Shown: piece after piece, positions 41,619 to 49,180 of the stretch
Layout of the letters: the number at the start of each line of letters is the position of its first letter
How positions within the stretch are numbered: the first letter of the stretch is position 1
Source: SZUA-87 sp041687805
GTDB taxonomy: Bacteria; Actinomycetota; Acidimicrobiia; Acidimicrobiales; Aldehydirespiratoraceae
Length of the DNA stretch: 64,000 nucleotides
Direction of reading: 5' to 3'
Assembly (NCBI GenBank): GCA_041687805.1
Contig: JBDNJK010000084.1
Span: 1-64,000, forward strand
Notes under the pieces: model-generated
The model's input: only the letters and a program-made list of their open reading frames with translations
Database searches by the model: none
What the model was told of the DNA's origin: nothing
Position numbers and translations under genes: made by a program

Positions 41619-42323
41619 ATGAGTCGGGCCGTCAGAGTGATCGTGGGTGTGGTGCTCGGTTTTATCGCGGCGCTATTGATCGGCTTGTTGTTCTTTTCTG
41701 GCGACTCATCGAAGGCACCGACGGTGTCAGAGGGTCGTCCCGTCGAGACAACGTTTCCTGCTGTCGATCACGACCCGACGGCTGCTGCCGATTTGGTCGT
41801 GACTTGGCAGGCGTGGCGGATGGGCACGTTTGTTGTCGATGGCACCTGGACTCGCACTCTTGACTCTGGTGGGCCGCCGCTCAGCGGCGCGGTTCACATT
41901 GTGCAGAGTCCTCCCAGACGAGTTGTTGAGCGGCTGGGGTCGACCGTGGAATTGTTCGATGGCTCGGTTGCGGCATGTGACGCAAGTTCGGCCGACGAGG
42001 CGACTGCTCCTCCATGTGTGGCAGGAGAGAGCGGCCTCACGTATCAGCAGCGGATCGACGCTGAGTTGGCGTTGGTGCGTGGCTACGTGCAGGGCGATGA
42101 GCGGATCTACGACGTTGGGCGGGGACTGATATCAGGGTGTTTCCGAGCCGAGTTGGTGGTGACCACGCTCGGGTCGCCGTGGGGGAGATGGGCCGAGTTT
42201 TGTTTCGACTCTGGATCTGGCGCGCTGCTGTCGAGCCGGATTCGTCGCCAGTCGGCGGTCGACGTGGAAGTCGATGCGGTGACCAACTCCGTGGTGACCG
42301 AGGCCGACTTTCCTGCTCGGTGA
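41619..42323 (+). CDS. Membrane-anchored extracytoplasmic protein of unknown function
   Basis: A 234-residue protein. An N-terminal helix (about 6-26, VIVGVVLGFIAALLIGLLFF) follows a basic MSRAVR start; the rest is extracytoplasmic with Cys residues that could form disulfides and no recognised domain (DLVVTWQAWRMGTFVVDGTWTR). ATG at 41619 is used; a longer frame overlaps dnaB and is not protein-like. Same strand as dnaB, 49 bp after its stop. Confidence 0.65.
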   Translation: MSRAVRVIVGVVLGFIAALLIGLLFFSGDSSKAPTVSEGRPVETTFPAVDHDPTAAADLVVTWQAWRMGTFVVDGTWTRTLDSGGPPLSGAVHIVQSPPRRVVERLGSTVELFDGSVAACDASSADEATAPPCVAGESGLTYQQRIDAELALVRGYVQGDERIYDVGRGLISGCFRAELVVTTLGSPWGRWAEFCFDSGSGALLSSRIRRQSAVDVEVDAVTNSVVTEADFPAR

Positions 42324-42418
42324 CCAACAAGGGGCTAGTTGAGAGGAGGCGGAGGTCGAATGAGTGCGCCAGCACCCTAGAAAAGTACTGGTAGCGATGT
42401 ATTGGAGGGAGTATTCGA

Positions 42419-42463
42419 CCCCCGCCCCTACTCTCTGTGCCTGGCGGGGGCGATTCCGCCAGG
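42419..42463 (+). promoter_or_regulatory. Two mutually exclusive hairpins
   Basis: CCCCCGCC (42419-42426) can pair with GGCGGGGG (42443-42450), while CCTGGCGG (42440-42447) pairs with CCGCCAGG (42456-42463); the two stems share bases and cannot coexist. CTCTACCTCTATC follows. This may be a terminator for the 41.6-kb gene or an attenuator-like switch. The rest of the 42324-42552 gap shows no credible gene. Confidence 0.45.
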
Positions 42464-42495
42464 CTCTACCTCTATCGGCGCGCGCAGAGTGGTCG

Positions 42496-42525
42496 TTGAG
42501 TAGATTTAGCGCATTGTTCGATAAT
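42496..42525 (+). promoter_or_regulatory. Possible sigma-70-type promoter for the 69-aa gene
   Basis: TTGAGT (42496-42501) and GATAAT (42520-42525) are separated by 18 bases, a good housekeeping spacing and match. Transcription would start near 42532, giving a short leader with the GGAGGTGA ribosome binding site before the GTG at 42553. Confidence 0.5.
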
Positions 42526-42552
42526 TTGGTTTTCCGCACGCGGAGGTGACGG

Positions 42553-42762
42553 GTGTTTCTTGGTCAAGATCTTCTGGTCTGGTTGGTATTGGCGATCGGT
42601 GGTGCCATGGCCGCCGGCAATTTGATGGCGCTCGTTCGGCCTCCTGAGAAGAGGATTGATGAGACTGATCTGACGCGCGCACCGTTGGTTCGCAGCATCG
42701 TGTTCATCGTGGTGGGATCAGTTGCTTCGATCTGGGCGATTGCCAGCTTGATCAGCGGCTGA
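42553..42762 (+). CDS. Small two-helix membrane protein, 69 aa
   Basis: A 69-residue protein with two hydrophobic segments (about 5-25 and 46-66) joined by a short charged loop (RPPEKRIDETDLTRAP). A strong GGAGGTGA ribosome binding site precedes the GTG, and a plausible promoter lies 28 bases further upstream, so it is likely expressed alone. No family recognised. Convergent with the crotonase gene. Confidence 0.7.
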   Translation: MFLGQDLLVWLVLAIGGAMAAGNLMALVRPPEKRIDETDLTRAPLVRSIVFIVVGSVASIWAIASLISG

Positions 42763-42798
42763 GATTCCGAGCGACTGAGAAATCGGTCGCGAGAACGT

Positions 42799-43557
42799 TC
42801 AGGTTCCCCATTTGGGTTGCCGCTTGTCGTTGAACGCAGCGGCTGCCTCGATGTAGTCGTCCTCACCCATCATTTGGTTGAGGCGATGGTTGGCGTCATT
42901 CACCGATGAGGCGGGGTCGAGGCTGATCGTGTCGAGTGCGATTTGGCGTTTCGTGGCTCGAAGGGAGTTGGGGCTCACATTGGCGACGATGCTGTCGGCG
43001 TATTCGAGTGCTTCGTCGAGAGTTCGCCCAGCGGTGGTCACCCGGTTGACCAGGCCGATGAGGCGCGGAAGCAGCCACGAGAGGCCGAATTCGGCGGGCA
43101 GGTTGAGCCTGCCGTGGGCAGTCGTGAACTTTGCTCCGTCGACGGCGAAGCGAACGTCGCACCAGCAGGCGAGTGCCAGACCGACGCCAGCCACACCTCC
43201 GTTGATCGCCGCGATGGTCATCGTTTCGAGGCCGAGGAAATAGCTGAAGTCGGCGTCAAATTCCGATCTGATTCCGTAGCCGGGGTTGGCGAGGTCGGGC
43301 GGCGTGCCGGGGTCGTAGCCGCCGCGCTCGGCATGGCCGCTCAGGGCCTTACCGTCGGCGCCGGGGCAGAACGTGCGCCCGGCGGGGTCTCCGGTTATCA
43401 CCACGATTCTCACCGAAGCGTCGTTCTCGGCGCGTTCAAGACAATGGCGCACCTCGGTGTGCATGCGGCCGGTCCAGGCGTTGTGGCGTTGGGGTCGAGA
43501 GAGCGTGATTATCGCGACTTGGTAGCGGGACTCGAATTGTGTCGTGTGAAGGTCCAC
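42799..43557 (-). CDS. Enoyl-CoA hydratase/isomerase family protein with internal deletion
   Basis: A 252-residue crotonase-fold protein. Oxyanion-hole segments GRTFCPGADG and AAINGGVAGVGLALACWCDVRFA are intact. After LLPRLIG the sequence jumps straight to LVNRVTTAGRTLDEALEYAD, skipping about 25 residues (the LLLTGR...AEEALRxG helix region found in the family). Activity is therefore uncertain. GTG start at 43557. Divergent from the 638-residue protein gene. Confidence 0.8.
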   Translation of the reverse strand: MDLHTTQFESRYQVAIITLSRPQRHNAWTGRMHTEVRHCLERAENDASVRIVVITGDPAGRTFCPGADGKALSGHAERGGYDPGTPPDLANPGYGIRSEFDADFSYFLGLETMTIAAINGGVAGVGLALACWCDVRFAVDGAKFTTAHGRLNLPAEFGLSWLLPRLIGLVNRVTTAGRTLDEALEYADSIVANVSPNSLRATKRQIALDTISLDPASSVNDANHRLNQMMGEDDYIEAAAAFNDKRQPKWGT

Positions 43558-43623
43558 TTTGATCTCGCGGGTTGATGGGGGTGCCGGTTTTCTGCGCGCA
43601 TCGAGACGTTAGGGTGCCCCACG

Positions 43624-45540
43624 ATGTTGAGTCGTGTTGGTCGTGATGTGTGGCGCTCCGTCGTGGTTTGTTCGGTCATGCTCGCGTCACTGATTCCCTT
43701 GGCATCGCCTGTCGCGGCTCAAACGCATTTGCAGCTTCACAACACCGACTTGGTGGTCAACGCCGCAACTCATTTCGATGTCGATCCAGCTGCCGGGGTC
43801 GTGGCGGTACACACCGACTACCTGCTGTCGAACACCTCAACGGAGCAACGACTCACCGAGTTCGACGAGTTGCTTCTCGATGTTGCCAGTGATGTGTCTG
43901 CTACGTCACGAGGCCAGACACTGGACGTCTTGAGGATTGGAGCCGCTGACGGACTGGCGACTTGGAGGATCCAGCTGCCATCGGCGTTGCGGCCTGGACG
44001 CGATGTCGAGCTCAGTCTCACATGGTCGATAGCCGGCGGCGACCCGGCAAGTGGTGCGTATGAAACGCTCATCAATGCTGCGTACGTCTCGTTTCCTGTG
44101 GTGGCGGTCGGCGGGCCGGGGGGCGAACACTCAGTGGACGTCACCCTTCCGCGGGGGTTTCGGATAGTTGATGCGCCAGGGTTGACATCCACCCCAAGCT
44201 CCGATGCGGTAGTGCTCTCCGACTCCGGGTCGCTCGACACGTATGCGCCCGTCACCGTGGTAGCGACGAATCCCTCGGCTCTGGTGCCCCGTCGGGTCGC
44301 TGATTTGGATGTGGCTGTCGACCTTCTTGGTTGGCCGGGCGATGCCAAATGGGCAAACGAAGTGACAGATGCTGTCGGCACAATTTTCCCGCAGCTCACC
44401 GAATGGCTTGGTATGTCACCGGTGGAGACACTCGAAATTCGCGAGGGGTCGCCCGATATCTACCCCGAACTGACTCCCGGGATGGTGGTGGAAGGCGGAA
44501 CGTCATTGCTGGTCGATTGGTCACCGGACCTTGGCCTGCTGGGGCGGCAGCTCGCTGCCGTGTGGCTCAACGGATCACTTCCGGAGATCGATTGGGTTGC
44601 TGCGGCCGCCGCCGATGTCTTGGGCACCAGGGCAGCTCAGGTGTTCGATCCGCTCGTCGAGGGTCCTGCCGCGGACGCTGCGGATTCCAATGCCGTGGCA
44701 TACGGAGTCGTCGACTCGCTGGTGGGTGAGATTGGGGAGAGTGAATTCTCGCAGGTCATGTCCTTAGTCGCGGACGGTGCCTTTACCTATCCTGGCCCGG
44801 GAGCCGAGACAATTGGACCGTTACCTGTCGACTGGCGAACACTTCTCGACAACTTGGAGGGCGTCGGTGGCAGCACGCAGGCGGCAAATCTGTTTCGTCG
44901 CATCGAGACCGATCCAGCACACTTGTCGGCTCTCGACAAGAGGGATTCGGCCCTGATCGACCTTCAGTCATTGGAAGATCTGGCTTCTGGTTGGGCGCTC
45001 CCGATATGGATTCGCCTGCCCTTGGCCAGGTGGGACTTTGGCACGTTCGAGGCCCGCCTGCCTGTCATTGAAAATACGTTGTCTCAGCGAGACGCTCTCA
45101 GCGACGAGGCTCTGGCTGCGGAAATCGATCTCGGTGATTTCGTCAGAGTCGCGTTTGAGAGTGAGTCGCACGGAATGACCGTCACTGATGCGGCCATTGC
45201 CGATCAAGTGTCGGCGCTTGATCGAATAGTTGAGGCTGAGCGTGTAGTCGATTCGAATTCCGGCTTGATCTCTTGGATCGGACTCATAGGAACCGATGTC
45301 GCCGCCAAACAATCAGGGATCCGTGCTTCGTTCGAGTCGGGCTCGTTCGACACGACTCGTGAGTTGTCCGACGACTTGGTCTCCACGATTGAGGGGTCCA
45401 ATGCCGCGGGAGTCTTGCGGGTGTTCATACCTGGCGCGATCTTGCTGCTTGTCGGGTTGGGTGCTGGAGATCTGGTGAGGCGCCGACAGGGACGGTCAGG
45501 CAGCGCTGCTGTCGAAGAGATGAGAGAATCGGGTACGTAG
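43624..45540 (+). CDS. Secreted membrane-anchored protein with degenerate M1-peptidase-like domain
   Basis: A 638-residue protein: signal peptide (about 10-32, ending ASPVAAQ), extracellular body, and a C-terminal helix (about 598-618) with a basic tail. In the middle, GRQLAAVWLNGSLPEIDWVAAAAADVLG aligns by eye with the HELAHxWF...WLxEGLA region of gluzincin (M1/MA-like) peptidases, but the His-Glu-x-x-His and the distal Glu are absent. It is thus read as a non-catalytic relative. Function unknown. Its 3' end overlaps the convergent ligase gene by 45 bases. Confidence 0.65.
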   Translation: MLSRVGRDVWRSVVVCSVMLASLIPLASPVAAQTHLQLHNTDLVVNAATHFDVDPAAGVVAVHTDYLLSNTSTEQRLTEFDELLLDVASDVSATSRGQTLDVLRIGAADGLATWRIQLPSALRPGRDVELSLTWSIAGGDPASGAYETLINAAYVSFPVVAVGGPGGEHSVDVTLPRGFRIVDAPGLTSTPSSDAVVLSDSGSLDTYAPVTVVATNPSALVPRRVADLDVAVDLLGWPGDAKWANEVTDAVGTIFPQLTEWLGMSPVETLEIREGSPDIYPELTPGMVVEGGTSLLVDWSPDLGLLGRQLAAVWLNGSLPEIDWVAAAAADVLGTRAAQVFDPLVEGPAADAADSNAVAYGVVDSLVGEIGESEFSQVMSLVADGAFTYPGPGAETIGPLPVDWRTLLDNLEGVGGSTQAANLFRRIETDPAHLSALDKRDSALIDLQSLEDLASGWALPIWIRLPLARWDFGTFEARLPVIENTLSQRDALSDEALAAEIDLGDFVRVAFESESHGMTVTDAAIADQVSALDRIVEAERVVDSNSGLISWIGLIGTDVAAKQSGIRASFESGSFDTTRELSDDLVSTIEGSNAAGVLRVFIPGAILLLVGLGAGDLVRRRQGRSGSAAVEEMRESGT

Positions 45541-47010
45541 TTCGTTCTTGAGCACCTTGCCCATGGTGTTTCTGGGTAGTTCAGCCACCACCTCGATGGC
45601 TTTGGGGTGCTTGAATCTGGCGAGATGATCACCTAGGTGGCGTTCGATGTCTTCGTGATTGATTTCCGTGCCGTCGGCTAGGACCACGACTGCCACCACC
45701 GCTTCGCCAAAGTCATCGTGAGTGATCCCGATCACCGCCGATTCGTGCACGCAGTCGGCGCGATCGAGCACCGCCTCGATCTCCATGGGGTGAATGTTCT
45801 CGCCGCCGCTGATGATCATGTCGCCGGCTCTGCCTTCGAGCGTGAGTCGGCCGGCAGCGTCGAGGCGCCCGATGTCGCCGGTCGAGAACCAGCCGCCGTC
45901 GCTATGGGATTTTGTGGTGGCGTCGGGTTTTCGCCAGTAGCCGGCGCATAGATGCGGGCCACGTATCTCGACCATACCGTTGACATCGGTTTCGGCTGCC
46001 TGACCGGTCTTGTCGCTCACCCTGACTTCGTAGCCGTTGAGCGGGAACCCGACAGTGCCGGCGACTCGTTCACCATCGAAGGGATTTGATGTGATGATTC
46101 CCGCCTCGCTCATCCCGTAGCGTTCGCAGAGTTGGTGGTCGGTGCGCGCCGAGAACGCGTCGAACGCGGCCGAGGTTAGGGGCGCCGAACCGGAGGTGAA
46201 CAGTCGCATTTCGGCGCAGAGTTTGGCGTCGAATCTTGGATCGGCCATGAGCCGCGAGTAGTGGGTTGGCACTCCCATCATCACTGTCGACTCGGGGATG
46301 AGGTCGATCACTGCGTCGACAGAGAATCTGGGTAGGAGATGTATTGGTATTGCACCGAGCATGGCGCAGTGGAGCGCTACGAACAGGCCGTGGACGTGAA
46401 AGATAGGCAGCGAGTGAAGCAGCACGTCGTCGGGGGTGAAATTCCACGTGGAATACAGCGCCTCGGCGTTGTGGCGAAGATTGGCGTGGGTGACCATCGA
46501 ACCTTTGGGCCGCCCGGTGGTGCCGGAGGTGTAGACGAGTGCGGCGAGATCGTGCTCATCGCGATCGACGACCGCTAGCGGTGCTGCCGACTCTGCGGCA
46601 GACGTGAGCGTGCCGGACCCGTCGGCGTCGAGAGTGAGCACTTTGGCCGTCGAGGCCAGCGCGGCGATTGCTTGGGCGCGCTCGGTGGGGCAAACAATCA
46701 CCGCCGGTTCGCAGTCGGCGATGAAGTATTCGACCTCGGCAAGGGTGAACGAAGGGTTGAGCGGCACGTGCACGGTGCCGGCCCCGAGACAGGCGAGATA
46801 CAGGGCCACGGCGGTCGCCGACTTGTCGACCTGCACCAGCACGCGATCGCCAGGATGCGCCCCCACCGATGCGAGCGCGCCGCTGAGGTGATCGGCCAAG
46901 TCGAACAACTCGGCGTAGTTGAGTGTGGGCCCGCCTGGGACCACAAGGCAGGGAGATCGGAGCCTGGCTGCGGCGCGTAGTTGCAGGACCGCAGCGAAGT
47001 TGTTGTTCAT
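45496..47010 (-). CDS. Acyl-CoA synthetase, malonyl-CoA synthetase (MatB)-like
   Basis: A 504-residue adenylate-forming enzyme. Seen: LVYTSGTTGRPKGSMVTH (AMP/phosphate loop), YGMSEAGIITSNP, GWFSTGDIGRLD, and the C-terminal catalytic lysine in LPRNTMGKVLKNELR. The short length and PxFxxHG-type IFHVHGLFVALH motif fit the malonate/methylmalonate ligase branch, though other small acids are possible. Start chosen at ATG 47010 (MNNNFAAVL), with ATG 47019 and an upstream TTG-type extension as alternatives. Divergent from the small crotonase gene. Confidence 0.82.
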   Translation of the reverse strand: MNNNFAAVLQLRAAARLRSPCLVVPGGPTLNYAELFDLADHLSGALASVGAHPGDRVLVQVDKSATAVALYLACLGAGTVHVPLNPSFTLAEVEYFIADCEPAVIVCPTERAQAIAALASTAKVLTLDADGSGTLTSAAESAAPLAVVDRDEHDLAALVYTSGTTGRPKGSMVTHANLRHNAEALYSTWNFTPDDVLLHSLPIFHVHGLFVALHCAMLGAIPIHLLPRFSVDAVIDLIPESTVMMGVPTHYSRLMADPRFDAKLCAEMRLFTSGSAPLTSAAFDAFSARTDHQLCERYGMSEAGIITSNPFDGERVAGTVGFPLNGYEVRVSDKTGQAAETDVNGMVEIRGPHLCAGYWRKPDATTKSHSDGGWFSTGDIGRLDAAGRLTLEGRAGDMIISGGENIHPMEIEAVLDRADCVHESAVIGITHDDFGEAVVAVVVLADGTEINHEDIERHLGDHLARFKHPKAIEVVAELPRNTMGKVLKNELRTRFSHLFDSSAA

Positions 47011-47147
47011 ACCGTGCATATCAAACCAGGGCAGAGGGTCTACCAAGAGGGATACCAGCGCCAATTCGCGCGGCCAAATTCTGTGAGCCCATCACACCCA
47101 ACTACCCTCACAGCCCGTAGCAGCCAGGCAACAGTTGGAGTCGGTCG

Positions 47148-47813
47148 ATGTCTCAAGCCTCACTAACCCGCCAGGGCGATGTGTTCGTTATCGATTTCGG
47201 CGACGACGACAACATGACTTCAATTGCGTGGATCGACGACATGAACTCGATGCTGGATGAGGTAGCGGCAGCCGATGGCCCCAAGGCGCTGGTGACAACC
47301 GGCCGTGGTAAGCACTATTCGAATGGCCTTGATGTCGGTTACATGTCAGCCAACCAGGAATCGGCAGGTGGCTACGTGCATCGTGTGGAGGGTGTGCTCG
47401 CTCGGCTGTTGACGTTTCCTGCTCCTACGGTGGCGGCGGTGAACGGTCACGCGTTTGGTGCTGGTGCGTTCGTGGTTGCTGTGCATGACCATGCGGTGAT
47501 GCGTGAGGACCGCGGGTTTGTGTGTTGGCCCGAGGTGCATTTGGGTATGCCGTTCACGAAGGGCCTCACGGCGATCATGCGCGACATGTTGCCGACGGCC
47601 ACCGCGCATGAAGCGATGATCACCGGTCGTCGTTATGGCGGCCCGGAGGCCGTGGCTGCAAGGATAGTGGGCGCCTCCGCCTCGCTCGATCGACTGGTTG
47701 AGGCCGCTGTTGGGATGGTCGAGCCGTTGACGGCGACGGCTGGAACCAACCTTGCGGGTCTCAAGAAGTCGTTGCACTACGACACGTGGCAGGCGCTTAA
47801 CGCCGGAACCTGA
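47148..47813 (+). CDS. Enoyl-CoA hydratase/isomerase family protein (short, ECI-like)
   Basis: A 221-residue crotonase-fold protein. Seen: ALVTTGRGKHYSNGLDVGYM and VAAVNGHAFGAGAFVVAVHDHAVM, which form the CoA pocket, and WPEVHLGMPF. The size and lack of the C-terminal three-helix trimer region resemble delta3,delta2-enoyl-CoA isomerases of plants and bacteria. It probably moves a double bond in unsaturated fatty acyl-CoA breakdown. Convergent with the acyl-CoA dehydrogenase, four bases between stops. Confidence 0.8.
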   Translation: MSQASLTRQGDVFVIDFGDDDNMTSIAWIDDMNSMLDEVAAADGPKALVTTGRGKHYSNGLDVGYMSANQESAGGYVHRVEGVLARLLTFPAPTVAAVNGHAFGAGAFVVAVHDHAVMREDRGFVCWPEVHLGMPFTKGLTAIMRDMLPTATAHEAMITGRRYGGPEAVAARIVGASASLDRLVEAAVGMVEPLTATAGTNLAGLKKSLHYDTWQALNAGT

Positions 47814-47817
47814 CCGC

Positions 47818-49038
47818 TCAGTTGCGGGCCACGTCTTTCCACGGGATTGCCTTGTCGACACGAGGCTCGCCTGGCAGCCCGAGGATCTGCTCGCCGAGGA
47901 TGTTGCGCATGATCTCCGATGTGCCGCCCTCTATCGAGTTGGCACGGGCCCGCAGGAACGCATACCCGATCGAACCTGACCCACCGGAAAGATCGACACC
48001 GCCCGGGCGACGGTAGGTGTAGTCGAATCCGACCTGACCGGCCATGCCCTGCATCTCGATGCACATCGAGAAGACGTCTTTGTTGAGCTCGGATCCGATC
48101 ATCTTGCCGACCGAGCCCTCCGGGCCAGGCTGACCCTTGCGAGCGTTCTGACCGGCGCGAATATTGGTGAGCCGCAACACCTCAGCGTCGACCCACAGCT
48201 TCATCACCTGAGCACGACGTGATTCGGTCTTCTTGGCCTCGGGAAGCTTGTTCCAAATGTCGACAAGCATCGCGATCGGTCCGGTGCCCCGCTTGGGGAC
48301 GCCGCCACCGCCCCCGCCGATGGCGGTGCGTTCGTTCATGAACGTGGTTAGTGCAGCCCGCCAGCCTTCGCCACGGGCCCCGATGCGCAGGTCGTCGGGA
48401 ATCCGCACGTCGGTGAGGTAGACCTCGTTGAACTCGGCCTCGCCGGTGATCTGACGCAACGGCCGCACCTCGACACCGGGGGCGTGCATGTCGAGCGCGA
48501 AATAGGTCATGCCCTTGTGTTTGGGCATGTCGGGGTCGGTGCGGGTTACGAGCATGCCCCAGTTGGCGATGTGGGCCAGCGTGTTCCAGACCTTCTGACC
48601 GTTGACCAACCACTCGTCGCCGTCTTCCACCGCTTTGCAGGCCAGACCAGCAAAGTCGGAGCCGGCACCGGGTTCGGAGAACAGTTGGCACCACTTATCC
48701 TCGCCGGTGAACATCGGACGCAGGAAACGGTTCTTCTGCGCTTCGTCGCCGTGGGTGAGGATGGTCGGTCCGGCCAACGCAGCGAAGAATGTGGACGGAT
48801 CCATCGGCGGCGCACCTGCCTCACGCACACGCTTGTCGACCACACGCTGAAGCTGGGGCCGCACTCCGAGGCCGCCGTGACCTGCTGGCGACTGAACCCA
48901 TGCCAGCCCCCGATCGAATTGATGTCCGCGGAACTTTTCGTAGGATTCGGCTGCCGGATCGTGCTCGGCCAGAAGAGCATCGAGAGCCGATTCGACCGCG
49001 GCTAGTTCGGTGTCGTTGGAAGTTGAAGTCGATGTCAT
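47818..49038 (-). CDS. Acyl-CoA dehydrogenase
   Basis: A 406-residue flavoenzyme. Seen: KWCQLFSEPGAGSDFAGLACKA, the FAD/substrate loop, DVRIPDDLRIGARGEGW, and the C-terminal IEGGTSEIMRNILGEQILGL. The catalytic base, which varies by subfamily, is not assigned. It forms the alpha-beta double bond in acyl-CoA oxidation. ATG at 49038 selected; a longer frame runs into the divergent promoter region and the HD-GYP gene leader. Neighbouring ECI-like and ligase genes suggest one catabolic route. Confidence 0.92.
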   Translation of the reverse strand: MTSTSTSNDTELAAVESALDALLAEHDPAAESYEKFRGHQFDRGLAWVQSPAGHGGLGVRPQLQRVVDKRVREAGAPPMDPSTFFAALAGPTILTHGDEAQKNRFLRPMFTGEDKWCQLFSEPGAGSDFAGLACKAVEDGDEWLVNGQKVWNTLAHIANWGMLVTRTDPDMPKHKGMTYFALDMHAPGVEVRPLRQITGEAEFNEVYLTDVRIPDDLRIGARGEGWRAALTTFMNERTAIGGGGGGVPKRGTGPIAMLVDIWNKLPEAKKTESRRAQVMKLWVDAEVLRLTNIRAGQNARKGQPGPEGSVGKMIGSELNKDVFSMCIEMQGMAGQVGFDYTYRRPGGVDLSGGSGSIGYAFLRARANSIEGGTSEIMRNILGEQILGLPGEPRVDKAIPWKDVARN

Positions 49039-49180
49039 GGTGTCAGTCTGGCTGACAAAACATCTCACGGTCCAGACGGCCGGGTTATCCATAGGCCCGT
49101 TGATCTGGAGTATCTTCAGCCGATGGAGGATTTGGCACGTCCAGGTACGTGATTTCTGCGCCGGAGAGAGGTGGTGGCCG

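Noticed and set aside
42364..42549. 61-residue ORF in the gap before the small membrane protein
   Set aside because: It covers hairpins and the promoter-like elements, lacks a good start signal and has no protein-like pattern.
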